NCBI RefSeq assembly: GCF_001270745.1
Contig: NZ_KQ434753.1
Location: 91,145-155,144, forward strand
Direction: 5' to 3'
DNA: 64,000 nt
From: Jiangella muralis
GTDB lineage: Bacteria; Actinomycetota; Actinomycetes; Jiangellales; Jiangellaceae
Shown: one piece after another, positions 1 to 8,869 of the stretch
How positions within the stretch are numbered: the stretch's first letter is position 1
How the letters are laid out: each line of letters opens with the position of its first letter
Notes under the pieces: model-generated
The model's input: only the letters and a program-made list of their open reading frames with translations
Databases searched by the model: none
Told to the model about the DNA's origin: nothing
Program-made: the position numbers and the translations under genes

Positions 1-171
1 GGCGAGCGCCTCGTAGGTGACCCGGCCGAGCACCACCAGTTGCGGCGCCGCGGCCTCCGAATTGATCCATTCATCCAGGTCAGGACCCATATATCCGAAG
101 TATCCCGGCGAGGTCTCGCCGCGGGCGAACCCGTCGGCCGAGAGGAAGATGTCCACCGTCAGTGTGCTCAT
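1..171 (-). CDS. RibD/dihydrofolate-reductase-like protein, 3' part outside the window
   Basis: Only the first 57 codons are present; the gene continues past the left edge. It opens MSTLTVDIFLSADGFARGE and continues to a VVLGRVTYEAL segment. This is the N-terminal beta strand and the nucleotide-binding G-R-x-T-Y motif of the small stand-alone RibD C-terminal / DHFR-like family, common in actinomycetes and usually an NADPH-dependent reductase of unknown substrate. The ATG at 169-171 fits the family N-terminus. It is divergent from the zinc-ribbon protein at 272, with about 100 bp of shared upstream DNA. The fold assignment is good; the substrate is unknown. Confidence 0.75.
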   Translation of the reverse strand, partial: MSTLTVDIFLSADGFARGETSPGYFGYMGPDLDEWINSEAAAPQLVVLGRVTYEALA

Positions 172-271
172 ACCGGGGTTGACCGGCGCGGCAGCGAAAA
201 CTCATCGACTCGACGACCGGCGGCGGCGTCGCGTAGCGTCTCTCGGCGCAGCGATGAGGAGGGCAGCGAGA

Positions 272-1087
272 ATGGCCGTCTGCGGCTCGTGTGGGAACCG
301 CGTCTCCGAGCTGGCGCTGGAGTGCGCCAGGTGCCGCGCCCCCATCGGGGCGACGCCGGAGCCGGAGACGGCGGCGGCCGCGCTCCCGCCCCCGCCGCCG
401 CGCGCCGTGGTGACGCCGGTGGCCGTGGCGCTCGCGCCACCACCCGCACCGCCGGCGCCGACGCCGCCACCACCCCCGCCGGCCCGCGAGCGTGAGGCAG
501 TGTCGCGCACCGTCCTGATCATCGCCGCCGCGGCGGCCCTGATCGTCGTCGCGATGATCACGGTGGCGCTGATCGCCCAGGACCCGTCCGGCGACGACGA
601 CGCCGGCGGCGAGGCGGCGGCCGCGGGTGAGGTCGCCGCGACCGCGGAGGTCGAGGTGCCGGGCACCGCGCCGGACGGCGTCGACAGCACCGGCGCGACC
701 GTCGGCTACTCCGCCGCCCAGCTGGTCGACGGCGACCCGAGCACCGCCTGGCGGGTCGAGGGCGACGCCGAGGGCGACGAGATCGTGCTGACGCTGCCGG
801 ACGCGCGCACCATCACCGCGGTCGGCATCGTCAACGGCTACGCGAAGGTCGACGAGGAGAGCGGCGACCGCCGCTACGGCCAGAACCGCCGGGTGCTGGC
901 CGCGACCTGGGTCTTCGACGACGGCACCGAGGCGACCTTCGAGCTGGAGGAGACGGTCGAGCCGCAGGTGTTCACGCTCGACGCACCGGTCGAGACGACG
1001 ACGGTGCGGATCCGCCTCGACGAGGTGTCCGGCCCCGGCGGCCGCGACTTCACCGCGATCAGCGAGCTCAGCTTGACCGGCCGCTGA
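272..1087 (+). CDS. Zinc-ribbon, single-pass membrane protein with C-terminal discoidin-like (glycan-binding) domain
   Basis: A 271-residue protein. The first 25 residues hold two Cys-x2-Cys knuckles (CGSC and CARC), a rubredoxin-like zinc ribbon. A proline/alanine-rich linker follows, then one transmembrane helix (about residues 75-98, LIIAAAAALIVVAMITVALIA type). An acidic linker and a roughly 135-residue beta domain of the F5/8 C / NADase-type glycan-binding kind complete it, with VDGDPSTAWRVEG as its hallmark. The likely topology is zinc ribbon inside and sugar-binding domain outside. I chose ATG 272 because AGGAGGG lies 8 nt upstream; longer starts would add unrelated arginine-rich sequence. 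The partner and ligand are unknown. Confidence 0.72.
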   Translation: MAVCGSCGNRVSELALECARCRAPIGATPEPETAAAALPPPPPRAVVTPVAVALAPPPAPPAPTPPPPPPAREREAVSRTVLIIAAAAALIVVAMITVALIAQDPSGDDDAGGEAAAAGEVAATAEVEVPGTAPDGVDSTGATVGYSAAQLVDGDPSTAWRVEGDAEGDEIVLTLPDARTITAVGIVNGYAKVDEESGDRRYGQNRRVLAATWVFDDGTEATFELEETVEPQVFTLDAPVETTTVRIRLDEVSGPGGRDFTAISELSLTGR

Positions 1088-1384
1088 CCGGTCACCCCGT
1101 GCGGGAGCCGGACCCGGAAACCGAGGTCGTACGCCGTGGCGATCAGGGACGCCACCAGCAGCATCGCGCGGCGACTAGCACCTTGACCCGACGTGACGAC
1201 GCTTTGTACAGCGTTCCCCGTTCAACGTGACATTCACGACCGCTGACTGCGTTCGCCGGAAATTCACACATTCGAATCCGGCCGACGACCGATGGCTCGG
1301 CGTCCCGGTGGCCGGGAACCCGCGCCGCTTCGTCCGGCGACGTCCGCGTAGCGAGTCGACACGCCGGGTCCGACCCGCAATGCT

Positions 1385-4210
1385 GTGCCGGTGGGTTCGC
1401 AGGTGCGCATCGGTTTGCTAGGCCCGTTCGAGTTGCTCGTCGGCGGGCGGCCGGTGCACCTGGCCGGTGACCGCCAGCGCGCCGTGCTGGCCGCGCTGGC
1501 GTCGTCCGCGGGTACCGCGATCTCGGCCGACACCCTCGGCGACCTCGTGTGGGGCGATGACCCGCCGCAGTCGGTGCGGCGCACGGTGCAGACGCTGGTG
1601 CTGCGGCTGCGCCGCCAGCTGGGCACCGCGTCGATCGTCAGCCGGCCGCCCGGCTACGCGCTGACCATCGACCCCGACCACGTCGACGTGCTCCGGTTCG
1701 ACCGCCTGCTGAACCGGACCGGCGGCCTTGCCGATCCGGTCGCCGAACTGCGCACCATCGCCGAGGCGCTGCGGCTGTGGCGCGGTCGCCCGTACGGCGA
1801 CGCCGCGGCCGGCCGGCTGGAGGAGATCGAGGCGCCGCGCCTCACCGAGCGGTACCTGCAGGCGCTGGAACGCGCCACCGACCTGCTGCTCGACTGCAAC
1901 GCCGGTCCGGACGCCGGGCTGGCCGGCAGCATCGCCGAACGGGTCCGCGCCGAGACCGAGCGGCACCCGCTGCGCGAGTCGCTGTGGGCCCGGCACCTGC
2001 GGCTGCTCGAGGCGGCCGACCGCGGCGCCGAGGCGCTCACCACGTACGAGGCCGTCCGGGTCCGGCTGGCCGACGAGCTGGGCGTCGACCCCGGGCCGGA
2101 GCTGCGCCGGCTGCACGCGGGGTTGCTGCGCCAGCCCGCTCCCGCGGCGTCCCCCGCCGCCACCGCCGCCCCCGCCGCACCGGCCGCGCCGCCGCTGATC
2201 CGTCAGCTCCCCGGCGACCTCGAGCTGGTCGGCCGGGAGCGCGAGCTGGCCCAGCTCGACGACGCCATGGGAGTCGGCCACCCGGCGGCCGCGGGTGCGC
2301 GGCTGGCCACCCTGACCGGTCCGGGCGGCGCCGGCAAGACCGCGCTGGCCGTGCACTGGGCACACCGCACGCAGTCGGCGTTCCCGGACGGCCAGCTCTT
2401 CCTCGACCTGCGCGGCTTCTCCGCCGACGCGCCGCTGGAGCCCGGTGCGGCGCTGCGCTCGCTGCTGAGCAGCCTCGGCGTGCCGCCGGAGCAGCAGCCC
2501 GACGACGTCGACGCGCGGGCCGGGCTGTACCGCTCGCTGGTCGCCGACCGCCGCATCCTGGTCGTGCTCGACAACGCCCGCGACTCCGCGCAGGTCCGGC
2601 CGCTGCTCCCCGGCGGCGCCGGCCGGGCCATCATCACCAGCCGCGGCGCGCTGCGCGGGCTGTCCGCGCGCGAGGGCGCCCGCGGCGTGCTCGTCGACCA
2701 GGTGACGGTCGCCGACGCCACGTCGCTGCTGCGGGTGCGACTGCGCCGGCACCGCGTCACGCTCCCCGAGCCGGTCCTCGCCGAGCTGGCGGAGCTGTGC
2801 GGACGGCTGCCGCTCGCGCTGGTCATCGCGGCCGAATACGTCGCCGCCCACCACGAGCAAGGCGCCGAGCGGCTGATCCCGCGGCTACGCGAGGAACGCA
2901 GCCGCCTCGACGCGCTGGACGAGGACGGCGACGACCCGCTGATCAGCATGCGCTCGGTGTTCTCGTGGTCGTACGCCGCACTCGATCCCGGCACCGCCCG
3001 CACCTTCCGGACGATGGCCTGGCTGCTGCCGGTGGACTTCGGGCCCGAGCTGGTGGCCGCCGTGACCAGGCGTCCGCTGCCGCGGGCCACCCGCGTCCTC
3101 GACCGGCTGGCCGATCTCCACCTCGCCACGGCCTCCGGCGGCCGGTACCGGTGCCACGACCTCATGCGCAGCTACGCCGCCGAACGGGCCGAGATCGAGG
3201 ACGACCAACGCGACCTGGACGCGGCCGAGGCCCGCTGCGTCGACTGGTACCTGTACTCGCTGCGCAACGCGATGGACGTCGTCAAGCCGATCGACCACCG
3301 CGCCGCCACGCTCTACTTCCCCGCGCCGGCCGTCCCGCCGCTGCGCTTCGACGACCCGGTCGTCGCGCGGGCCTGGTGCGCGGCCGAGGCCCGGACGCTG
3401 GCATTCCTCGCCCGCCGCGCCCACGACACCGGCCGCTACGGCGATGCCTGGCGGATGGCCTGGCAGCTCGGCCGGTTCCTGCTGCTGGCTGCGCACAGCG
3501 ACGACCACGTCGAGCTGGCCCGGCTCGCCGTCGACGCCGCCGCCCACGTCGACCCCGCCGCCCTGTACATCGCCGAGAACGGGCTCGGCACCGCGCTCAG
3601 GCAGTCGTGGCGGCCGGAGGCGACCGTCTGGTTCGAGCGGGCCCTGGACGGCTGCCGCGCGGCCGGCGACCCCGGCACGGAGTCCGTCGTCCGGATGAAC
3701 CTCGCCGTCGCCGTCCACCACAGCGGCGACGTCGAGGGCGCCGTCGAGCAGTTCACCGCCGCCCTGAACGCGGCCCGGCACTGGGAGGCCACCGACCCGC
3801 AACGGTCGATGCTGTCGCCCAACCTGGCGGCGCTGCACCTCAATCTCGGCAACTCGCTGACCGCGCTGGAGCGCCACCCCGAGGGGATCGAGCACACCGC
3901 GCAGGCGCTCGCGCTGGCCCGGTCCGGCGGCAACCGGATCATCGAGGGCATGTCGCTGGGCAACCTCGCCGAGAGCTACTCGGCCCTCGGCGACTACGCC
4001 GCGGCCGAGGACCACTGCCGGCGCGCCGCCGCCGTGCTGCGGTCGATATCCGCGTCCGACGGCCTGGTCGACGTGCTGCTCACCACCGTCGAGGTGATGA
4101 CGGCGACCGGCCGCCCCGACGACGCCCGCGCGGCCTACGACGAGGCCATGGCGATCCTGCGCGACACCGACGACCCGCGGGCGGGCGCGCTGGCCGCCGC
4201 GCTGCGCTGA
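1385..4210 (+). CDS. AfsR/SARP-family transcriptional activator with NB-ARC and TPR domains
   Basis: A 941-residue protein in the classic AfsR order. An OmpR-type winged helix occupies residues 1-95, with its DNA-reading region around RAVLAALASSAGTAIS. The bacterial transcriptional activation domain (BTAD) runs to about residue 255. After an Ala/Pro linker comes a STAND NTPase with P-loop TGPGGAGKTAL near residue 312 and an RxLVVLDNA Walker B. Tetratricopeptide repeats fill the C-terminal third. Such proteins usually activate antibiotic or developmental genes in response to phosphorylation or nucleotide state, but no biosynthetic cluster is visible nearby. The start is uncertain: GTG 1385 and GTG 1403 (VRIGLLGPFEL, the usual SARP N-terminus) are both possible, neither with a clear ribosome site. 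Confidence 0.85.
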   Translation: MPVGSQVRIGLLGPFELLVGGRPVHLAGDRQRAVLAALASSAGTAISADTLGDLVWGDDPPQSVRRTVQTLVLRLRRQLGTASIVSRPPGYALTIDPDHVDVLRFDRLLNRTGGLADPVAELRTIAEALRLWRGRPYGDAAAGRLEEIEAPRLTERYLQALERATDLLLDCNAGPDAGLAGSIAERVRAETERHPLRESLWARHLRLLEAADRGAEALTTYEAVRVRLADELGVDPGPELRRLHAGLLRQPAPAASPAATAAPAAPAAPPLIRQLPGDLELVGRERELAQLDDAMGVGHPAAAGARLATLTGPGGAGKTALAVHWAHRTQSAFPDGQLFLDLRGFSADAPLEPGAALRSLLSSLGVPPEQQPDDVDARAGLYRSLVADRRILVVLDNARDSAQVRPLLPGGAGRAIITSRGALRGLSAREGARGVLVDQVTVADATSLLRVRLRRHRVTLPEPVLAELAELCGRLPLALVIAAEYVAAHHEQGAERLIPRLREERSRLDALDEDGDDPLISMRSVFSWSYAALDPGTARTFRTMAWLLPVDFGPELVAAVTRRPLPRATRVLDRLADLHLATASGGRYRCHDLMRSYAAERAEIEDDQRDLDAAEARCVDWYLYSLRNAMDVVKPIDHRAATLYFPAPAVPPLRFDDPVVARAWCAAEARTLAFLARRAHDTGRYGDAWRMAWQLGRFLLLAAHSDDHVELARLAVDAAAHVDPAALYIAENGLGTALRQSWRPEATVWFERALDGCRAAGDPGTESVVRMNLAVAVHHSGDVEGAVEQFTAALNAARHWEATDPQRSMLSPNLAALHLNLGNSLTALERHPEGIEHTAQALALARSGGNRIIEGMSLGNLAESYSALGDYAAAEDHCRRAAAVLRSISASDGLVDVLLTTVEVMTATGRPDDARAAYDEAMAILRDTDDPRAGALAAALR

Positions 4211-4216
4211 GCTCCG

Positions 4217-4699
4217 TCAGTTGCCGGGACGGAACACATTGCAGGTGCCGCTCCCGGTGCCGCCGTACCAGTTGGCGAGAGTGCCGCCGTACGGGCTCCG
4301 GAAGTCCCTCCAGTACGACTCGGGGCCGGTCGCGAGGTAGTAGTCGCCGATCATCACCCGGTGCTGCTGGCCGTCCGAGCTGGTCCAGTAGGCCTGCCAG
4401 ACGTAGGGGTCGCCGTTGACACCACACAGGCCCGAGGTATCGCGGTACCAGTAGCGGATGTACACGGTGTTGCCGTTGTAGAGCGTGTAGGTGCGGCCGG
4501 TGATGCGGTCGTAGACCTTGACGCCCGACGCCGGCGCGCTGGTGACGCGGGTGCACGTCTCCGTGGTGGTGGTGCCCTGGCAGTGCCAGAGGCTGGCGGC
4601 GTCGGCTGGTCCCGCGGCGGCCACGAGCGAGGCGGCGGCGCAGCCGGCCGCGGCCAGGACTCCGGCGGCGCGGCGGCGCAGGCGGGTGGTGACGGACAT
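4217..4699 (-). CDS. Small secreted protein of unknown function
   Basis: A 160-residue protein with a textbook Sec signal: arginines at the N-terminus, a hydrophobic Ala/Leu core and a probable cleavage after GPADA. The mature part, about 125 residues, is rich in Tyr, Trp, Thr and Gly and has four cysteines (WHCQG, ETCTR, GLCGV, GTCNV), suggesting two disulfides in a small beta-rich extracellular domain. I do not recognise the family. The ATG at 4697-4699 is preceded by a strong GAGGAGAC site. The gene is divergent from the MocR regulator at 4926 and convergent with the AfsR gene, whose stop is 6 bp away. Confidence 0.7.
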   Translation of the reverse strand: MSVTTRLRRRAAGVLAAAGCAAASLVAAAGPADAASLWHCQGTTTTETCTRVTSAPASGVKVYDRITGRTYTLYNGNTVYIRYWYRDTSGLCGVNGDPYVWQAYWTSSDGQQHRVMIGDYYLATGPESYWRDFRSPYGGTLANWYGGTGSGTCNVFRPGN

Positions 4700-4925
4700 G
4701 ACGGTCTCCTCGGGTGCGGTGACGGTGCCGGTCGGCACGGCACGAGTCCACGGCCGGCGCCCGGCGGCCACCAAGGGCCAATCGCGCCGGTCGAGCGGCG
4801 GACGGTCACGGACCGGACACGTGGCCCGCGCCGACGCCAGGGGTGAAGTCGTCGCGACGCCGCCGCGACGCCACACGCGAGTTGGCTGCTGCCGTCAGAC
4901 CACTCGTAGCCGATGGGACCGCTCC

Positions 4926-6350
4926 TTGCCACGCCGGATCAACCTCCACGTCCCCCTGGCCGGCGACCGCGACCTCAGCGGCCAGATCCACCGGCGTATC
5001 CGGCAGGCGATCCTGGACGGCCTGCTGGAACACGGCCAGCTGCTGCCGTCGACCCGCGACCTCGCCGCCCAGCTGTGCGTGTCCCGCACCACGGTGGGGA
5101 CGGCGTACGACCGGCTGCTCGCCGAGGGACTGGTGAAGGGGCGGGTCGGGGTGGGGACGTTCGTGACGGCGAGCCCGGCGAGACGGTCGCGGGCGGCGCC
5201 GCCGGAGTCGCCGCTGCGGCCGGCCCGGCTGTGGGCCACGCTGCCGGCGTCGCGCAGCGTCGCGACCGCCGACGTCCGGTTCGACCTGCGCCCGGGCCGC
5301 CCGGACCCGCGGCAGTTCCCGTTCGCGACGTGGCGCTCGGAGCTGTCGCGGCACACGAACGCCGACGCGCTCCGGACGGCGGCCGGGCCGGGTGGACCCG
5401 CGGCGCTGCGCTCGGCGCTGGCCCGGCACCTCGGCGTCGTCCACGGGATCGACGCCGAGCCGGAGGACGTCGTCGTCACCACCGGGTCGCGGCAGGCGGT
5501 CCAGCTGGCCGCGCGGGTGCTGCTGGAGCCCGGCGAGCTGGTCGCCGTCGAGGACCCCGGGCACCGCGACGTCGCGGCGCTGTTCACCAGCCTCGGGCTG
5601 CGGGTGATCCCGGTCCCGGCCGACGGCGACGGGCTGGTGGTGGACGCGATCCCGTCAGGCGTGCGCTGCGTCTACACCCGGCCGGCCCGGCACTTCCCGC
5701 TCGGCCTGACGCTGTCCGACGGCCGGCGGCGGGCGCTGCTCGACTGGGCCGTGCGGGCCGACGGCATCATCGTCGAGGACGGCCACGACGGCGAGTTCCG
5801 CCACATCGGACGCCCGCTCGACCCGCTCCGCGCGCTGGACCCGTCCGGCCGCGTGCTCTACGTCGGCTCGCTGGCCCGGCTGCTGCGCCCCGACGTGCGC
5901 GTCGGCTACCTCGTCGCGCCCCCTCCCCTGCACGCCGCGCTGCACAAGGCGCAGCGGGTGCTGGACCCGGGGCCGCCGACGCCGGTGCAGCTGGCGGCCG
6001 CCGCCTTCGTCCGCGACGGGCAGCTGTCCCGGCACGTCCGGCGGATGCGGGCCGTCTACGCCGAACGACGGGAGCGGATGATCGCCGAGGCGACGCGGCG
6101 CCTGGGCGAGCACATCGTCGTCCACCCCACCCCGGCCGGCCTCGACGTCCCCGCCCTGTTCCGCGACCCCCGCCTCGACGACGTCCAGGTCGCCCGGCGC
6201 GCGGCCGCGGCCGGCGTCAGCGTCGCCGCGATCTCCGACCTCACGCTGACCGGCCGGTACCGCGGCCTGCTGCTCGGCTTCGGCGCCCTCCCCGCCGACC
6301 ACGTCGACGAGGCCGTCGCGCTGCTCCGCACCGCCGTCGAGGCCACCTAG
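4926..6350 (+). CDS. MocR/PdxR-family GntR regulator with aminotransferase-like domain
   Basis: Begins MPRRINLHVPLAGDRDLSGQ and gives 474 residues. A GntR winged helix fills residues 10-75 (QIHRRIRQAILDGLL, then the STRDLAAQLCVSRTTVGTAY recognition region). A fold-type I aminotransferase-like domain follows (TTGSRQAVQLAARVLL, EDPGHRDVAALF). The usual PLP lysine is not obvious in the place where a Y-x-G-S-x-S-K motif is expected: here it reads LYVGSLARLLRPDVRVGY, with Ala-Arg instead of Ser-Lys. This member may therefore not bind PLP covalently. Start TTG 4926 is inferred because no ATG or GTG precedes the conserved N-terminus. Divergent neighbour: the secreted protein at 4699. Confidence 0.8.
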   Translation: MPRRINLHVPLAGDRDLSGQIHRRIRQAILDGLLEHGQLLPSTRDLAAQLCVSRTTVGTAYDRLLAEGLVKGRVGVGTFVTASPARRSRAAPPESPLRPARLWATLPASRSVATADVRFDLRPGRPDPRQFPFATWRSELSRHTNADALRTAAGPGGPAALRSALARHLGVVHGIDAEPEDVVVTTGSRQAVQLAARVLLEPGELVAVEDPGHRDVAALFTSLGLRVIPVPADGDGLVVDAIPSGVRCVYTRPARHFPLGLTLSDGRRRALLDWAVRADGIIVEDGHDGEFRHIGRPLDPLRALDPSGRVLYVGSLARLLRPDVRVGYLVAPPPLHAALHKAQRVLDPGPPTPVQLAAAAFVRDGQLSRHVRRMRAVYAERRERMIAEATRRLGEHIVVHPTPAGLDVPALFRDPRLDDVQVARRAAAAGVSVAAISDLTLTGRYRGLLLGFGALPADHVDEAVALLRTAVEAT

Positions 6351-6428
6351 ATGCAGCTGCCGGGTCTCGGCCGTAGCGAGCACCGCCCAGGTGGATGACT
6401 CGCAAGGTGCGAGGACGGACGACTGACG

Positions 6429-6555
6429 AAACGATCAGGTGACGAAACCGCCCGGCATTCGCGCGTTTATGTCACCTGATCATCTCCACGATGCGGACAC
6501 AAAACGATCAAGTGACAAAGCCGCGGCGAACCTGAGCGATACGTCACCTGATCAT
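6429..6555. repeat. Duplicated stem-loop with GATCAGGTGAC / GTCACCTGATC arms
   Basis: Two consecutive hairpins occupy the gap between the MocR gene (ends 6350) and the leftward membrane-protein gene (ends 6607). The first pairs 6433-6443 with 6471-6481, 11 bp and perfect. The second pairs 6506-6516 with 6543-6553, with one mismatch. The same units are direct repeats 72-73 bp apart: GTCACCTGATCAT is identical at 6471-6483 and 6543-6555, and the 22-bp left arms with flanks at 6429 and 6502 differ at three positions. The position between convergent genes suggests a termination or REP-like element. No poly-T follows. Confidence 0.6.
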
Positions 6556-6606
6556 CGGCATCCACCTGGACGCCGCTCGCTACGGCCGAGACTTGGGCGA
6601 TTCACC

Positions 6607-7161
6607 CTAGAGCTGGAACACCAGCCCGGCCGCCACCGCGACGTCGACGACGGCGCACCACTCGGCGAACGAGCGGGCCACCACCCGGTTCAGCTTCAGG
6701 TGCACGACGTCCCAGACGCCGTGGAACAACCACCCGGCCGCCACCAGATACCGTCCCAGCTCCGGGTCGACGACCAGCCCGGCCAGGCCGATACCGCCGA
6801 ACACCAGCATGCCCACCGCCTGCAGTTGCAGCGTCCCGTCCCGCCACAACCGCCCGCCGATGGCGTTCCACACCAGCACGACCAGCGCGACCGCCCAGAA
6901 CACGACGCCGGACGAGATCAGGTCGAGCGCGCGGAGCAGGAAGATCACCGCGAACCCGGCGGCCAGCAACGGCCACGTCGCGCGCCGTCGCTCCAACGTC
7001 GCGACAACCAGGTACAGAAGTGGCAGCAGCGGCAGGATCCCGGCGAACATCCACGTCCCGTCGTCGGTGCCGGCGCCGCCGGCCATCAGGGTGGACATGC
7101 CGAGGGCGAGCGCGGTGGGCCAGCGTGCGGCAATCCGCCGGTACCAGGGTGTCGTTGTCAT
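6607..7161 (-). CDS. Multi-pass membrane protein of unknown function
   Basis: 184 residues, mostly hydrophobic, with about six predicted membrane helices (WPTALALGMSTLMAG, FAGILPLLPLLYLVVA, LLAAGFAVIFLLRALDLI, GVVFWAVALVVLVWNAIG, LQAVGMLVFGGIGLAGLVV, and a C-terminal VVDVAVAAGLVF). The paired histidines in LFHGVWDVVHLKLNRVV recall small DUF-type integral membrane proteins. I cannot name the family. ATG 7161 (MTTTPWYRR) is chosen over an upstream start since it places a short basic segment before the first helix. Divergent from map with 136 bp between starts. Confidence 0.55.
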   Translation of the reverse strand: MTTTPWYRRIAARWPTALALGMSTLMAGGAGTDDGTWMFAGILPLLPLLYLVVATLERRRATWPLLAAGFAVIFLLRALDLISSGVVFWAVALVVLVWNAIGGRLWRDGTLQLQAVGMLVFGGIGLAGLVVDPELGRYLVAAGWLFHGVWDVVHLKLNRVVARSFAEWCAVVDVAVAAGLVFQL

Positions 7162-7297
7162 GTCCCCAGGCTCCGGCCGATCCGCGCGGCGCCGTAGATG
7201 CACGGCGTCACCTCCGTGCCATGCGTTCCGCACGGCCGGACCATGCGCCGACCGGTATAGTTATCGCGACCAGGCTCCACGACCGCGAGGAAGCCGC

Positions 7298-8065
7298 ATG
7301 ATCGAGTTGAAGACCGCCGCCCAGATCGAGGCGATGCGGGCCGCCGGCCGCGTCGTCGCCGCCGTGCACGCGGAGGTGCGGGCACAGGCCGCGCCCGGGG
7401 TGTCACTGGCGGAGCTGGACGAGCTGGCCCGCAAGGTCATCGACGGCGCCGGCGCGGGGTCGTCGTTCCTCGGCTACCACCCGAGGTTCGGCGCCACGCC
7501 GTACCCGGGCGTCATCTGCACGTCGGTGAACGAGGTCATGCTGCACGGCCTGCCGACGTCGTACCGCCTGCGCGACGGCGACCTGCTCAGCGTCGACTGC
7601 GGCGCCCACGTCGACGGCTGGCACGCCGACGGCGCCGTCAGCTTCGTCGTCGGCACCGCGTCGGTCGCGGACGCCGCGCTGATCGAGACCGCCGAGCGCA
7701 CCCTCGCCGCCGGCATCGCCGCGGCCCAGCCGGGCGGCCACATGGGTGACATCGGTCACGCCATGTCCGCCGTCGGCCGGGGCGCCGGCTACGGCATGCA
7801 GAACGACTTCGGTGGTCACGGCATCGGCCGGGCCATGCACGAGGAGCCGTTCGTGCCCAACGAGGGCCGCGCCGGCCGCGGCCTGGACCTGCGGCCCGGG
7901 CTGGTCATCGCCATCGAGCCCAGCCTCCTGGCCGGCGGCCGCGACGGCTACCACATGGCCGACGACGGATGGTCCCTGGTGACCAACGACGGCAGCCGCA
8001 GCGTGCACGTCGAGCACACCGTCGCCATCACCGACGACGGGCCGCGCATCCTCACCCTGCCGTGA
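7298..8065 (+). CDS. map: Type I methionine aminopeptidase
   Basis: 255 residues, the usual length of a short type I enzyme. It removes the initiator methionine from nascent proteins. The five metal ligands can be placed: Asp in SVDCGAHVDGWHADGAVSF (two Asp), His in GHGIGRAMHEEP, Glu in IAIEPSLLAGG and Glu in HVEHTVAI. The substrate-pocket His lies in the same GGHGIGR block. ATG 7298 is preceded by GAGGAAG at 7287. The gene stands alone between a divergent membrane protein and the tRNA. Actinomycetes often carry two map genes; which paralogue this is cannot be told here. Confidence 0.92.
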   Translation: MIELKTAAQIEAMRAAGRVVAAVHAEVRAQAAPGVSLAELDELARKVIDGAGAGSSFLGYHPRFGATPYPGVICTSVNEVMLHGLPTSYRLRDGDLLSVDCGAHVDGWHADGAVSFVVGTASVADAALIETAERTLAAGIAAAQPGGHMGDIGHAMSAVGRGAGYGMQNDFGGHGIGRAMHEEPFVPNEGRAGRGLDLRPGLVIAIEPSLLAGGRDGYHMADDGWSLVTNDGSRSVHVEHTVAITDDGPRILTLP

Positions 8066-8118
8066 CGGCGACGCGTTCGCTCGGCGCCGTCCGCTGCTGA
8101 TACCCTTCTCAAGCCCGA

Positions 8119-8194
8119 GCCCGCGTAGCTCAGGGGATAGAGCGTCTGCCTCCGGAGCAGAAGGCCGTAGGTTCGATTCCTACCGCGGGCACCA
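8119..8194 (+). tRNA. tRNA-Arg (anticodon CCG)
   Basis: The cloverleaf reads directly. Acceptor GCCCGCG (8119-8125) pairs with CGCGGGC (8184-8190). The D arm holds GCTCAGGGGATAGAGC. The anticodon stem TCTGC/GCAGA closes the seven-base loop CTCCGGA, giving anticodon CCG (reads CGG, arginine). The T arm holds GTAGGTTCGATTCCTAC. Discriminator A at 8191 is followed by an encoded CCA (8192-8194). Confidence 0.96.
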
Positions 8195-8239
8195 GCAGGT
8201 ATCAGCTGTTTCCGCCGCCCGGCCCCGCGTCGGGCGGCG

Positions 8240-8869
8240 TCACTCCAGCGGGACGGCCGGGTCGAACGTGACGGCGAGGTCGAGGTGGCTGGTCTCCGGG
8301 TCTCCGGTGTCGGTGACGCCGAGGACCTCGTAGCTGAGCGGGCCGTGGGTGACGGTGTCGCCCGCGGCGACCTCGTCGGCGAAGTCGCGTTCGACCCGGG
8401 TCTCGGTGGTGGCGCCCTCGGCGTACCAGAACAGCGTGTACTCGAACGTCGCGGTATCGCCGTCGATGACCGTGACGCCGGTGCCGACGTCGGGCCAGAG
8501 GCCTGTCGCCTGCAGGGTGACCCGCGGCGTCGCGTCGCCGGCGGCGGAGCGGGCCTGGACGGCGACGTCCTGGCCGGCCGGCGGGGTGACGTGGACGATG
8601 GAGAGGTTGCTGCCGGCCGGCGCGTCGCAGGCGACCAGCGCGAAGTCGGACCGGTCGCCGATGGTGTCGCCCTCGACGTCGGGCTCGCACAGGTCGATCG
8701 CGACCGTCGGCTCCGTCGGCTCGCCGTCGGGGATCTCGCCCTCGCCCAGCGTCGGGCTCGCCGACGCGCCGGTGTCGCCCGCGTCGTCGCCGCAGCCGGC
8801 GAGGCCGAGCGCGAGCACCGCGGCGGCGGCCGCGGCCGCGGCGAGCGTCCGTCCGCGACGGGTGGTCAG
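8240..8869 (-). CDS. Putative lipoprotein, last gene of the calpain-like protease operon
   Basis: A 209-residue lipoprotein with lipobox LGLAGC and then an acidic, disordered stretch. The C-terminal ~125 residues are a beta-rich domain shared with the upstream gene product: NLSIVHVTPP, TLQATGLWPDVG, and near the end GDTVTHGPLSYEVLG, TDTGD, SHLDLAV. The first GTG would give only a stub of a signal peptide. A complete one (TTRRGRTLAAAAAAAAVLAL) is obtained if CTG at 8867-8869 starts translation; that CTG overlaps the upstream stop as CTGA and has GAGGA 7 nt before it. Function unknown; an extracellular binding or protective role towards the protease is inference. Confidence 0.6.
   Translation of the reverse strand: MTTRRGRTLAAAAAAAAVLALGLAGCGDDAGDTGASASPTLGEGEIPDGEPTEPTVAIDLCEPDVEGDTIGDRSDFALVACDAPAGSNLSIVHVTPPAGQDVAVQARSAAGDATPRVTLQATGLWPDVGTGVTVIDGDTATFEYTLFWYAEGATTETRVERDFADEVAAGDTVTHGPLSYEVLGVTDTGDPETSHLDLAVTFDPAVPLE

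Noticed and set aside
1088..1164. Minus-strand frame beginning MLLVASLIATAYDLGF, possibly a membrane-protein remnant
   Set aside because: Only about 25 codons look ordered before the frame becomes the antisense of the discoidin gene; not enough to call a gene or pseudogene.
1777..4419. 880-codon frame within the AfsR gene
   Set aside because: Arginine/alanine-rich +1 frame of a gene with an uninterrupted SARP-BTAD-NTPase-TPR protein.
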